This document shows positions 1 through 11,424 of a DNA stretch of 64,000 nt, one piece after another. Location of the stretch: positions 4,900,001-4,964,000 of the forward strand of contig JAKSXM010000142.1 in assembly GCA_022575985.1 (NCBI GenBank). Direction: 5' to 3'. The stretch is from Anagrus nilaparvatae. Its lineage: Eukaryota > Arthropoda > Insecta > Hymenoptera > Mymaridae. How positions within the stretch are numbered: the first letter of the stretch is position 1; the number at the start of each line of letters is the position of its first letter. The position numbers and the translations under genes are program-made. The notes beneath the pieces were generated by a model. The model made no database searches. It had not been told where the DNA came from and saw only the letters and a program-made list of their open reading frames with translations.

Positions 1-900
1 CGATATTCCAGAATCCAGATTTGAAACTTAATTTTTTGAAAATTTTTATCTCAAAATTTCTACCATCAAAACATGTAAAAAATACCATTGTTTTCTTTAT
101 TTTCGGCCCTTGTACCTATTTATTTTATTTGGAAGTACCAGTTTTAGAAATACCGTATTTACTCGATTTTTGGATTTAGTACTCAATTATTTAAACATTT
201 TTTGCTTTAAAAATTAAAAAAAACACAAAAATTTTTTTTCTTTTTGAACGTAAAGTACCCAGTTTTGGTTTTATTTACTAGTACTAATTTTACTTTAGAA
301 ATATCGTTTTACCCGATTTTTCGGATTTGATACCTGATTTTAAAAAAAATTTTGTTCTCAAAATTTTTCGCACTAAAAAATAAAAAGATCACTTAATTTT
401 TTTTTTGAGGTAGTACCAAATTTTTTTTATTTGGAACTACTAGGTAATTTTAGGAAATATCATTTTTATTCAGTTTCTCGGATTTGATACCTAATTTTTT
501 GAAAATTTTTTTGCATAATTTTTTTTAACAAAAAATAAAAAATACAAAATTATTTTCTTTTTATTTTGGTAGCAAAATTTATTGTTAGTTTTTTCCCCAC
601 GGAAGTTCGATAGTTTTAAGAAATTCATTATTTCTCAGTTTTCGTATTTTTTGTAATTAAATTTTTTCTGTCAAAAAATAAAAGAAACTCCTTTCTTTTT
701 TTCTTTTTGTTGAAGTAATGCCTAACTTTTGCCCGGGAGTTCTAGTTTTAGTATATATTTGGTGTCACTTTATTTCTCACATATGATACACAAAATAGTA
801 AAAATTTTCAACTCGTATGAATATTTAATTTGTCATTGCTTGAGGAATCACAGTGCCATTAATTTGGCAGCGTTTTTTGAAATGGTATTCAATTTTTATA
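1..900. repeat. Degenerate ~150-bp tandem units of a dispersed repeat
   Basis: AT-rich units of about 150-160 bp recur here. Each has a 'ggaagtaccag / tagaaatatcg / cggatttgatacctaa' skeleton, seen near 131, 279, 432 and 598. The array ends with a 'taatttggcagcgtttttt' block near 862. The same skeleton and ending occur at 35770-36160 and 61290-61530, so this is a dispersed family rather than unique DNA. No gene is visible from 1 to 2025. Confidence 0.55.
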
Positions 901-1080
901 GCTAATAGTTTTCTGTATAAAAATATTTTATTTTTACAATTAGCTAATTTGAACTTGAGTTCTTGTCCATATTTTATTTTTATAAACATGGCCAGTATTA
1001 ATTTGCATATATAGTATAATTATATGCACCTATAAGTGTACTTGAATTATGTTTTCATAAATAGATTTCTACGCACGTAT

Positions 1081-1272
1081 CTAGAGGGGCCAAGGCCCCC
1101 TTCGAAATAAAAATTTTTGAAAAAATAGCAACATTTTTTACCTTAATTTCAAAATTTTTTAATTTTATCTTAACAATTATTCCTTATAAACATTTTAAAA
1201 TAAGAAACAATCTAGATTTTAATATTATTAGGTTCTGGCTCCCTCCGAAATTTGTTGGCCCCTCCCAAAAAT
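1081..1272. mobile_element. Possible small hAT-like MITE
   Basis: A 'ggggccaaggcccccttcga' end faces an inverted 'tccgaaatttgttggcccct' end about 150 bp later, enclosing AT-rich DNA. The GGGGCC-rich ends resemble many small non-autonomous hAT elements. No convincing target-site duplication was found, so the boundaries are approximate. Confidence 0.3.
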
Positions 1273-2026
1273 TTTCTGTATAGCTTTTTTTTATACCAAT
1301 AAAAACAATTAAATAAAAGTATAATGATTGTATTTATTATTTACATAGCAATTGTCTAAAAAGATCCTTGTAAACTCACGAAAGTTGTCATGAACGTAAT
1401 AAGCCCTTTACGTCAGCATTAGGGTGTTTCTTGTTTCCCAAACTGGCCGTAGAAAATGATACTTCAAGTCATAAAACTATTAACTAAAAAAAAGCTGTTA
1501 CTGTTTAATCCACTGAGATCTAATTTGTCCTTAAAGTATTCATTTATGATTAACTTCTACTAGCATTCTAGGACCTTGTGGACAATTTTTAACCTAAAAA
1601 GAAATTTTCTCCCCAGAACTTTTTTTCTTCATAACATATTATTATTTAATTTTCATGAAAAGTTATATATATATATTTTCTTTGTAAAAATAAAAATAAT
1701 AAAAACTTTACAATTCTCTAAGCAATAATCAAGGAAATTATATTTCAAGAACTTTTAAAAAAGTTTATTTTATTTTTTTTTATAAATAACAGTTTTAAAA
1801 ATAAACAAGTTGATAATTAAATATTTTTGTCAAGGGTGTATAGCATAATATGATGGACTATAAACACTATCACTAATGCATGTAATGATTATTTTAAGGG
1901 TCACTTCAACTTATAAATTTAAATCTATATTTTCTTTATTACTTTTTGCTAACTAATGTTGAACTAAGCTTATAATATACTAGGTCGAAGAGTTGCCCCC
2001 TCAAAAATTAAGAAGATTTCAAAATA

Positions 2027-2121
2027 AAGCCGGTTGGTTGGCTCGGATGCCATAGCTTAGTTGGCTAAAAGTGATTTCACTAGATATGAATAGTCGTGGG
2101 TTCGAGTCCCACCGGCTCCGA
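2027..2121 (+). tRNA. tRNA-like sequence (pseudo-tRNA or SINE head)
   Basis: An exact A-box match (tagcttagttgg, 2053-2064) and an exact T-arm/B-box (gtgggttcgagtcccac, 2096-2112) are followed by a 3' acceptor-like cggctccg. The best 5' partner, cggatgcc at 2044-2051, pairs only with a one-base bulge. The region between the boxes is too long and gives no canonical seven-base anticodon loop with T33. It may be an inactive tRNA copy or the pol III head of a SINE. An alternative outer pairing, gccggt at 2027 with accggc at 2111, fits a SINE head better. Confidence 0.4.
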
Positions 2122-3986
2122 CATATTTTTATTTTTGAGAAACATTCATTATTTATTAATATCACTTTTTTTCAATTTATTTGTGTTTATAACAACATTA
2201 CACAATTTTTCAGTTGCAAAAAATTATTGAAAAATTGAAAAATTTTTCGATTAAATTTTCCAAGCATATGTTACTGATATCTACTATGTCGAGTATTTAA
2301 ATGCATTCCACATTCAGTAGTAGTATTATTCAGTATTATTAACATCTTTGTTCGTAAAGACCAATTCTAATTTTAATTAATTTGTATTAATATTTTAAAA
2401 TTTTTTAGGGACTAATTTACAAGATACTTTAGGAAGCTAGAATGTTTGTAATGGAAAAGTAATCAATAAACATATTCCATGCAGATTATATATATATGTA
2501 TATGCAAATCTTTTATAAGTTTTTGAAATGGCACTATTTCACTATCAATTGGTCCTCTTTTAATATGCTAACTATATAACCATGTATTAACGGTTTCATT
2601 AAAAAAAGTCAATAAAATATCAGAGCAAGAATTTTGAAAATACATTATTTTAATTTCGATAAAAATTACAAAAGAATTTATAAATTTTAATAAAATTACA
2701 TATTTATATTATTAATCAAGCAAATACAAGCAAAAGTACAGAAATTAATTTTAATAAAATAACAAGATTTATAAAATGTAACATGCAGATAATATAGAAT
2801 AATAACATAGATACATATTATAGATACAATAATAATAATACTAAAAAGAATAGCATATTTCCTCCTTATTTGAATAAATAGCGTAAGCGTGGGCTCCCAC
2901 GTCTTAAATTTTTTTTTTGCTTCTATGTCCATAAAATTTATATCAATTATTTATGTTATTCAGGTTACTGAATAAGGAAACCCTATTTGTATCTACTGTA
3001 AGAGCCACAGTTCCCCGCAATAGGAAATTTAAAAAAAACTGCAAAAATCTAAAAATGCTTATTGTGGGCAAAAGGGTTAATTCATGCAAAACTGAAAATT
3101 ACAGAAACACTGCAAAAATTTACATAAATTTGCATATATTCGGTTTAACGGGCTCCGTATGAGCGGGTATCATATTAGTATTTAGGTACCCAAAAAACTT
3201 AAATAGTCGTTGAAAAATTTTATTTTTTTACCAATCATCAGTAAAAAAATTGACAACAAAATAGGAGCATATAACTTTAGAAAAATAAAGTAGAAAAAGT
3301 AGAATGAGTAGAAAATTTTAACAGACATAGAGGCGTTTCGCCGCGTTGGCCAAACACCAATCATCTTTATAATGAAGCAGGCTTTTGAATGCATGTTAAG
3401 AAATCCTAAAGTGGGCAAAATTATTTTTTGACTTTTGCATATGAAAGAAGTATCGAAGAGGAATTTTTTAAGACCTTGTAGACCTATTTTGATACTAAAG
3501 AACCAGAGATATCAATTTTTTACAAAAAAAAGAAAAAAAACATATTTTTTTTTAAGAATAGCTGAGGGCAAAATTCTAACGGGGAACTTACTTTTTTTTT
3601 AGGTAATAATTACAAATTATAAAATTAGAAAATTGTATTGTAATGTTGAGTAACATTTGTATTATACCTAGTCCTTAGCTGGAAGTAAACATGTTCCATG
3701 CATGTAGGTTGTGTTTACATAAACCGGTTATAAGTTTTTTGTTTAAATAGCACTTTTGCTTTTCGAATTGATTCTAAATTTAAAGTATTTTAAAAGTAAA
3801 GAATTAAATAATTAGAATTTTCCCAGTTTAAAAACTTTTCATTTTACTAATTTATAATTCAATAATTAAAGATTTACTTAATTAAAGGAAAACAGATTAA
3901 TAATTTTAATAAGCAAAAATAATTTTTTAGTTTCAATCGAGATAATCATCATTTGAAGTTGTATTTAATTTTTTTACTGTTCTGTA
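2122..3986. other. Intergenic, no gene seen
   Basis: AT-rich DNA with only short open frames of low complexity, for example a 78-codon minus-strand frame at 2696-2932 rich in Ile and Tyr. There are no splice-bounded coding blocks and no recognisable domains. This is the 3' side of the minus-strand odorant receptor. Confidence 0.5.
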
Positions 3987-5915
3987 CTATGATGCTGTGG
4001 TTTTTAAAGCATTGTAAGCGGAGTACGAAACTTTTAAGACCTATAAAAATTAAATTTTAGCTTTGAATAAAATTTATTAAAACAAATTAATGACAAACAG
4101 AAGTTTTATTAACTTGCTTACTTTTACTGATGATTCATTATCGAATATTATTAAAGGTCCACATTTTATTATTATAGGCCTAGATGATCTGGTCATCATA
4201 ATTAATATGGTCTTCCTAGACTGCAAAGTTAGAGATAGCCAATCCATAAAATATAAATCCGTAGAGATGTTCTCACTCTAAAAAGATTGCATTTAAAAAA
4301 ATGAGTCTGCTTAGTAATTTATTTTTGTATTTTTACCAGGCTGATTTGTATTTTTACTCTGACATGTCTGCCGTACGGCTGAAAAAAAAGCACTATCCAG
4401 TTTTTGTAAATTGTATTTAAAAAAAATAGCCAATCTAAAAAATCAAGGTATTGGTTATGCCTTCAGCCATACGGCAGATATTCATATTAAATATACTGTG
4501 CAGTAAAATGATTTTACAAAATTTAATAACTTTTCTCATTAGCGCCTAATCGACCATTCTTGGATAGAAGAATTTCGATATAAAAAATGAATATTTTGGG
4601 TTTAAAATGTCCTAGTTGGTGAGTTATGCCGCTCTTTCAATTTATAAAGTCAGTTTTTACCTATGACCCTTAGAAAATGCGATATCAACTACTAATGTAG
4701 AGTTAATTCCGAAATATTTATCTGTCCAAGAATGGTCGATTAGGCCTTAATGGGTTATTCAATGGGTCATTTCTACCATTTCTTTTACTTTGTCAGAAGG
4801 TATGCAAAAAACAAATAATTCATAAACCAAAGCTACGAAAAATAATATTGAATAAGTTGTTTCCATTAAATTCATTTTTTGTGTGGATAATTGGAAAACA
4901 TTCAAACTGATTATAATAGCACTAGAGACGAATTGTACACCCAAAATTTCTCTAAATGTCTTATTTACATCATCCGCAAAACTAAAAGAATCAAATAGAT
5001 GTAAATTAAAAAAAAAATTTCATTTTGACGAAGCGTTCTAAATAAGTCAAAATATAAGTCACAATATTTTTTTAATCTAAAAATTTTACTCACTCAAAGA
5101 TTTTTTGATGGTGCTGAATAATTTTGGAAAAAAACCTTTTCTCAGCGTTGACTTTATCTTCTCTTGGATGTTCCTTTAAATATAAATTAACTGCTTCAGG
5201 CAATTCTTTGATTCTAATAGATAATAACTCTAACTGTTGATATATTCGTAAAATGAAACCAAAAAGTAAAATACAAAATCCAGACGCCCAAAAGATATTC
5301 ATTTCTAGAACTATGACTCCATAACAATAAAATAACCAATAATTTTTTTTTGTGATTTCACAAAAGAAGTAATTGCTTATTGGTAGCTCAAATTCGTTAG
5401 ACGAAAAAAATGGCGCAATAGGTAAGAAATGGCAAGTAGTGCTCACAGATATAATAGTGAATATTAGGAAATATCTATTAAAAAAAAATTTGATTTAAAA
5501 TCCTACTGAAAATAAATTTTGAGAATTATTGAATATATTACCTTGTTAATTTTTCTATATTCTTTTCCTTCTGTTTTTCATAATCATTCGAGCATTTAAA
5601 TTCACCCGAAGTAAAATAATTAGTCAAATTAATTATTTTTTCTCTTTTATAAATGACGAACAAGAATTTCAAAAACTCTAAAACCGTTATTGGCATCATA
5701 TGAACTGTTTGATAATATTTTTCAGATTCTTTATCAATTAAGACCTTTTTAATTACCGTATAAATCATACAAATTTGAAACGCAAAATGCGATATACCCA
5801 AAACATATTGATAGATTCTATACAGCATTTCTTTTTTTTTTAACGATTTATAATTTGGGGGCATAAACATCCCTCCTAACGTTAATAATGTAAATAACTC
5901 TTTTAGAATTATCAT
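3987..5915 (-). CDS. Odorant receptor OR-A (7tm_6), five exons, complete
   Basis: Insect odorant receptor, a seven-helix ligand-gated channel subunit of sensory neurons that pairs with Orco. Exons by GT-AG and frame: 5915-5542, 5474-5094, 4981-4789, 4277-4122, 4040-3987. They total 1158 nt, about 385 aa, a normal OR length. Introns are 67, 112, 511 and 81 nt with phases 2, 2, 0, 0. Diagnostic parts are the exon-2 end FFSKIIQHHQKIF, the exon-4 segment YFMDWLSL followed by IMMTRSSRPII, and the C-terminus VLKVSYSAYNALKTTAS. The last two are typical of hymenopteran ORs. Exons 1, 2, 4 and 5 have exactly the lengths of OR-C (374, 381, 156, 54). Exon 3 is shorter, 193 nt; its donor follows PSDK. Intron 3 is enlarged by two foldback elements. 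No frame break was seen, so the gene appears intact. The ligand is unknown. Confidence 0.9.
4366..4480. repeat. Short inverted repeat in OR-A intron 3
   Basis: The arms ctgccgtacggctgaa (about 4370) and ttcagccatacggcag (about 4461) face each other across about 75 bp. It lies wholly in intron 3 of the minus-strand odorant receptor. It looks like a tiny foldback element or a transcript hairpin. Confidence 0.5.
4524..4762. mobile_element. Foldback MITE in OR-A intron 3
   Basis: Terminal inverted repeats of about 25-30 bp contain cctaatcgaccattcttgga on the left (about 4545-4564) and its reverse complement on the right (about 4726-4745). They enclose about 180 bp with no coding capacity. The insertion falls just inside the intron, about 25 nt from the exon 3 donor, and leaves the splice site intact. 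Confidence 0.65.
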
Positions 5916-6803
5916 TTTGTCAAATAATTTTTTTTACTGTTGCATATTAAATCGCAAGCACTATTAACCTATTACAAGACTCTAGCAGCATAATTATAGT
6001 ATAAACTTGGAATAAAATAACCGTTTCTACTTTGATTAAACTTTTAAGACTGACGTGTAATAAACTTAACGCTTTTTATTTAATTTATTTTTTATTTATT
6101 TACGCTTCTGCGTAGACTCGAATTTTGATTTTCTATGTTAAAATTATATTATTCATATACAGTCTAAAAAAATGCTAAGTAGGGTGAATTGTCTACTATC
6201 AAACCGGAATTTGACATTGTAGAATAATTGTTAAAAAAAAATATTAATTTTTTAATATAGGGTAAGGACAATAATTTAAAAAACAAGTAAATATATTATA
6301 TTACTTATTTTACTTTTAAAAAAGTATAATATTTTATGGGATAAACATTTTCCTTGCGAATTTTCTGTTATATTTTTTTAGGATACTTTTTTAAATTAGT
6401 CTAAAGAATTTATTAAAATCTTGGATTAGGCTGGGATTTTAAAGATTTTTTTATATGTTAAGCATCTCAAATTTACATTATTCGTTTAGTTGCTTCTTTT
6501 TCTATCTATATTTGTTACAAATATTATACTGTTTTAATTAATTTTTATCAATTTTCTAATACGACTCATTTTAAAAAAAAAGGTTTGTTCTCTGCGTATT
6601 GGGAAATTCCCTAAATTCTAATATTTATTATTAAGCTTTCATTTAAAAAAATGATAAATTTAAAAATTAAAGGATTATTAGTTTTTATTATTTTATTTTT
6701 ACAACCATTTAAATGGAAATACTTAAGTTAACCATTTTCATATAAAATTTTTACAATATACTAATAAGAAGTTTAACTTTATTAAATTCGATAAAATATT
6801 GTA
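5916..6803. other. Intergenic, no gene seen
   Basis: AT-rich DNA upstream of OR-A with no coding or RNA signal. Its promoter is presumably just above 5915, but no good TATA box was found on the minus strand. Confidence 0.4.
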
Positions 6804-7051
6804 CACACCAAACCTCAAAGAATTTTTTGTTACCCAGAGAAGAATGAATGTTTATTTAATTATTTAGAGCGGAATTTTTTTGAGGTTAATCCTTTTAAAA
6901 ACAATTATTTTTGTTTTAATTCTGTTCAAAAAGAATTAAATTGAAAATAATTGTTTTTAAAAATTTTAACCTCAAAATAATTCCGCTCTAAAGAATTAAA
7001 TAAACAATCATTCTTTTTTGGGTAACAAAAAATTCTTTTAGGTTTGGTGTG
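6804..7051. mobile_element. Palindromic foldback MITE, TA-flanked
   Basis: A 248-bp near-palindrome beginning cacaccaaacct and ending aggtttggtgtg, flanked by TA on both sides (6802-6803 and 7052-7053). The arms pair over almost their full length, including gagcggaatt against aattccgctc, around a centre near 6925. TA duplication and end symmetry suggest a Tc1/mariner-mobilised element. It carries no coding capacity. Confidence 0.75.
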
Positions 7052-7737
7052 TAAGAAAAAATAAATGTTTTTATTTTTTATTTGTTTATTTACTTATTTT
7101 TAGAAAATAATATTGTATAAAATAAAAAAACAAGATCAATTATATTATAAATAATTTTTATTGTTTCTAATTATATACAATTTCATTTAAATTATCTTAA
7201 AATTAATAATTTATACACTTTAAATATTTTAAGTTCTAATACATTTATTTTTTGATTATATTATACACTTAAGTTCAAGTTAAGGTAATATTGCCAAAAT
7301 CACAATTTATTTTTTAATTTTATTTTCTCATTGGCCTGTTTCAGCTCTTGGATTTGTATTTTAACAGGAATTTTCGGGAAATGTCACATTATCTCAAAAA
7401 ATTGGTTTTTATTCATTTTTGATTTTCGAGCTCCAAAAGCCCACAAATACATTATAACCAATGCATTTTTTACTTATACATATTATATAATAAAGATTTT
7501 GATTCTTTTTTAGCAGTTTGAATGCCTATAATCTGTAAATATGGAAATCCAAGATTTAAAATAGATAAATGAGAAAAAAAATTATCTTCTGTGAAATCAC
7601 CTGGACTTGAACATATATATTTCAAACAATTAACATTTCTTATGCAACTTAATGCAAAAAAACACTATTTTCGAGAAATTGTCGATTTTACATAAACATT
7701 GTTTTTAAAAGTTAATATTTGTTTGTATTAGAGTCTG

Positions 7738-7902
7738 CAGCGGCGGATCCAGCGGGGGGCGAAGGGGGCAACTGCCCCCTCCTGGGACCAAAACTGTACT
7801 TGTTTTTTATTAAAATTTTGTACAATTTTAAAAAAATTTGTAAAAACTGGTAAATTTTTACTGAATTGCCCCCTCCTGAGACAGTTTCTGGATCCGCTGC
7901 TG
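7738..7902 (-). mobile_element. hAT-like MITE inserted in the transporter's last exon
   Basis: This 165-bp element has ends CAGCGGCGGATCCAG and, read from the other side, CAGCAGCGGATCCAG, matching at 14 of 15 positions. It is flanked by a perfect 8-bp duplication, agagtctg, at 7730-7737 and 7903-7910. CAG-starting ends and 8-bp duplications are hallmarks of hAT transposons. The inside has no transposase. It supplies the stop codon and the last codons of the neighbouring minus-strand transporter. Confidence 0.9.
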
Positions 7903-9402
7903 AGAGTCTGATAATTTTCTCTGCGAGGTTTTCATTAAATCTTGTTGAATTTGTTTCAAAGATTTTCCTTTAGTTTCTGGAACAACCAAAATAGCAAAAA
8001 GTGCACAAAGCAATGCAAGAAACCCATAAAAATAGAAGACACTACTATCTCCAAACATGTCATATGCTGGATGATATGTTTTTGCAGAAATAAATCCACT
8101 TGAAGCTCCTATAATGTTTGCAACAAATGACGTTAGAAAGTTTATATTAGACGGAAACATTTCTCCTGCCAAAGTAGTCGGTATGAAAGTTAAACCAAAT
8201 GCAAAACTCGAATAGAAACCATAAAAAGATAGAATTGGTAACCATTGTAATTTATTGGGATCCACTGAATTGCTTAAAAGTAAAAAATGAGTGCCTAATA
8301 ACGACATTGATAATGCAATTCCAATGCACGAAGTTATCAATATAAACCTTCTTCCAAAATTATCAATTATAAACACTGATGCAATTGAAAATATAATTGT
8401 AATTCCGGCAGCAGTCGATATCAATAATGCCGAATTCATTACTCTTAGTTTAGCATGTTCCAAAATTGTTTCTGCGAACGTTTGAAGACAATTTAGTCCA
8501 GTGGTTTGGCTAAACATGTACAAAGTACCCACAATGAATAAAGCTTTTAACGTAAATGGTTTTTTCAATATTTTAAGTTTATCTGAAAAACTGTCCGATT
8601 TAAATGCATTAACGTAAGCTTGAATATCTTTAAACTCATCTTCAACATCGACGTCACCTCTATACCATTTTAAATTTTTTTTAGCACCTTCACTGTTTCC
8701 ACATTTTAGCAAATGATGTGGAGTATTAGGTATATACATCATAATACAAATACCAATCACGCATGGTATTAGAAAAATAATACTAAAAGTTTTTAGTGAC
8801 AAGATAGGGCCTAATGCACTTGTTACAACATTACTTAAATTAAAGCCAACAAAAGTAGTACTGAATATAACACCTCGATTACTTGGTAATGAAACTTCGC
8901 CTATAAATAATGAAAAACAAGCTAAAGTCATTCCTAAACCAATACCACCAGTTATTCTTGCTAAATATAACCAATACACTGAATTAGCTATCCCTGTGAA
9001 AATCCAACACAAGCTAATAGGAATAAATGCTAGTAACACAGACGCCTTACAGCCCAAAAAGTAAACGCTTAATGCTCCAAAGAAGGCACCAATAAATCGA
9101 CCAATATTCAATAGAGAACCAACCCACGATGCTTCATTATCATTGATTCTCAATCCTAATTCATCAGTTTTTGTTAATCGTAATGTATAGGGTGAACTCC
9201 ATGCATACAAAGCACCTGCTTCTATTAAAATTAATATTGCTGAAATAAAAAAAATATTTGATTATTATTTTTTACCATAAAAATGAATACTTTACATTTC
9301 TAAAATTTTTTTGTATACTATATTGCTAAAATTAATACCTCCTGTTGCTGCTAAATATTGATTAAAAAATGTTTTGTTGAAATTTTTTTTTATAGGAACC
9401 AT
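7858..9402 (-). CDS. Sugar/trehalose transporter (MFS), Tret1-like, two exons
   Basis: Facilitative sugar transporter of the plasma membrane, Major Facilitator Superfamily sugar_tr family, most like the insect trehalose transporters. Exons are 9402-9339 and 9239-7858, joined in phase 1: 1446 nt, 481 aa, close to the usual size. The first exon gives MVPIKKNFNKTFFNQYLAAT and leads into the first membrane helix (SSPYTLRL follows it). Family marks in order: GGIGLG near helix 4, FIGEVSLPSNRG, QTTGLN in helix 7 at the usual QxSGxN site, DNFGRR in the loop after helix 8, GEMFPS near helix 10, and the cytoplasmic PETKGKSL. After KLSDS, the last 14 residues and the stop are read from the inserted hAT-like MITE. 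Without it, the frame would run five more residues (NTNKY) to a stop. The substrate is inferred from the family only. Confidence 0.9.
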
Positions 9403-10428
9403 GGTTAAAAATAAAACTGCTATTTTTTAATGTTACTGAAAGTATTGAGGACTAGTAAAAAAATTACAATTAAAGAATATTTTTAAAATTACACACCTAT
9501 AAATAAAAAATTTTATCTTATTTTTTTATGATAAAAGTTATTTTTAATTATAATTGTTTTTTTTGGGAATTCCTTTTATAAAAATTGACGGGATTGTCCA
9601 AATTTATGTGTTTTCTATTTTACCTAAAATCCGTAAGCTAAACAAATTAATTATTATTAAATTTCTATATTTTTATGGTACTTACAAAACCTGCCATTTT
9701 AAAAATTTGAGAAATTATGTATTATATTTTTTTTTGGAATTTTATATATAGGAGTCATTTTTTATATTTTTTTTTTAAATTAATATCTTGCTACTAAACA
9801 TTTGAACATATATTTGAGTGTATATGTGTGTGGCTATAAATTTTCCATTCAGCTATCGCAGTTTTTGAGATTTGATTCTGAGTTTCAGGGCAAGTTGTGG
9901 TAGTTTGAAAACCCCCGTAAACCACATTTTTTTATCAGTTATTCTTTTACCGTTATAGTCAGTAAATCATATGACTATATTTAGGGCCAAAATAGACCAA
10001 TTTTTAAATTGCCGCCAAAAATTGTAATCTTTGACTTTAATAGGTTTTATGAATCTCAAAAATTTGGTACATGCCCCTAGTATTCAAAAGTTTTTTACTC
10101 GTTCTTTTTGCTTCATTTGTTTCCGCGAATTAGCTCTATAAAGATAGTATTTACAATTAGTGTTTATTAAAAAATCTTAAAAATCCTGCTATGGGGTCTA
10201 ATATCTAGGTTCAGGAGGCAAATTCAGGTAAACCGAGGGTGCAGGGGATATTTTTTCAACTACTACAATCTGTCCTGATTTTTAGAAGCAAATCGGCTTC
10301 TCAAACAGTTGATACTTCCCTTGTCAGTTAAATTTTTATTCAAAACTGACCGATCCTTAAAAATTTAGAAAAGTTTTTTGGAGATGGTTAAAAAATTACT
10401 TCTCCATTTATCATACCTTACTAATCTA
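9403..10428. repeat. Intergenic with dispersed repeat, no gene
   Basis: No gene is seen. The stretch near 9940-10100, with wording such as 'cgttatagtcagtaaatcat', recurs in inverted or direct form near 23960-24110, 36590-36960 and, more weakly, 29930-30000 and 48200-48330. It is therefore a dispersed repeat family. Confidence 0.45.
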
Positions 10429-10860
10429 CACTGTAAAAAGTAACTTCCTTATATTAAAAAAAAAAATTAGAACATTTTCGAAAAATTAGTAAATTTTCAA
10501 AAAAATTTGTAAATATTCGAAAAAAATCGTAAATTTACGAAATTTAGTACCTATATTATCGAAAAATTCGAGAATTCTCGATTGTTTTTGTGATTTTACG
10601 AAAAAAGTTATAAATTCACAATTTATTTTTCGTAAAGTAACAACTATTTTTTGTAAATTTTCGAAAAAAAATGGTAAATTATCAATTTTTTTTGCGAATT
10701 CGCAAAAAAAGATCGAGAATACTCGAATTTTTCGATAATATACTAAATTTAGTAAATTTACGATTTTTTTCGAATATTTACAATTTTTTTTGAAAATTTA
10801 CTAATTTTTCGAAAAAGTTCTAATTTTTTTGTTAATATAAGAAAGTTACTTTTTACAGTG
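10429..10860. mobile_element. Palindromic MITE, full copy (family 'CACTGTAAAAAGTAAC')
   Basis: A 432-bp element beginning CACTGTAAAAAGTAAC and ending GTTACTTTTTACAGTG, flanked by TA on both sides. The arms are complementary over most of their length, so a transcript or single strand would form a long hairpin. Other copies are at 44633-45048, 49045-49434, 60712-61085 (right end lost) and 17370-17638 (left half lost). There is no open frame of note. TA flanks suggest Tc1/mariner-type mobilisation. Confidence 0.8.
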
Positions 10861-11036
10861 TATATTTGAAAATATATTTGTGTTTGTACCCTTATAAATT
10901 CCTTAGCTGTATTGTATCCTCCAGTAAAAAAATATTCGGTAACCCACGTCTCTTGGCCTTACCTTATATGAAATTTATAACTATATTTTGATTTAATTGA
11001 TAGATGCGAATATGTGTGACAGTACTAAATTCGTAT

Positions 11037-11046
11037 TATATAAATA
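11037..11046 (+). promoter_or_regulatory. TATA box of the first F-box/LRR gene
   Basis: tatataaata, followed by a candidate 5'-UTR exon ending at a strong donor (gtaagt at 11331). The acceptor ends at 11411, 13 bases before the start codon. Confidence 0.5.
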
Positions 11047-11424
11047 GATTCAATAAACGTAATGGTTTTATCTTCCTCGTTCATAGTTTAGTTCTCTATC
11101 GAATTTTTAATTTGGCTTTTTAAATGATTTATGTATTATTTTATTTATTTTTTAATTAAAAATTCTAATTTATCATACAGAATATTAAGAAAATTAATTT
11201 ATTTTAAATTAGCATTAAATAAATAAATTTAAAAAAAACAAATGATAAGTGCATTGTTATTTTATCATATTTGAAATAAGCACAGTTTCGTAAGATTGAC
11301 CCGAAAAAAAGATTTATGACTGAGAGAATTGTAAGTTTAGAAAAATATAGTTATCTAATAAAAATACATTTTTTTTAATTAACTATCAAACATATTTTTA
11401 TTTTCTAACAGAAAATATTTAGAA

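Noticed and set aside
2696..2932. 78-codon minus-strand ORF with a hydrophobic run
   Set aside because: Low-complexity Ile/Tyr/Phe composition expected from AT-rich DNA; no splice context, promoter or recognisable motif.
4090..4281. Plus-strand 63-codon ORF
   Set aside because: Antisense shadow of exon 4 of the minus-strand odorant receptor OR-A.
4759..4944. OR-A exon 3 read as ending at an in-frame stop next to a MITE, suggesting a truncated pseudogene
   Set aside because: A phase-0 donor at 4788 and matching exons 4 (156 nt) and 5 (54 nt) were found at 4277-4122 and 4040-3987, so the gene is complete.
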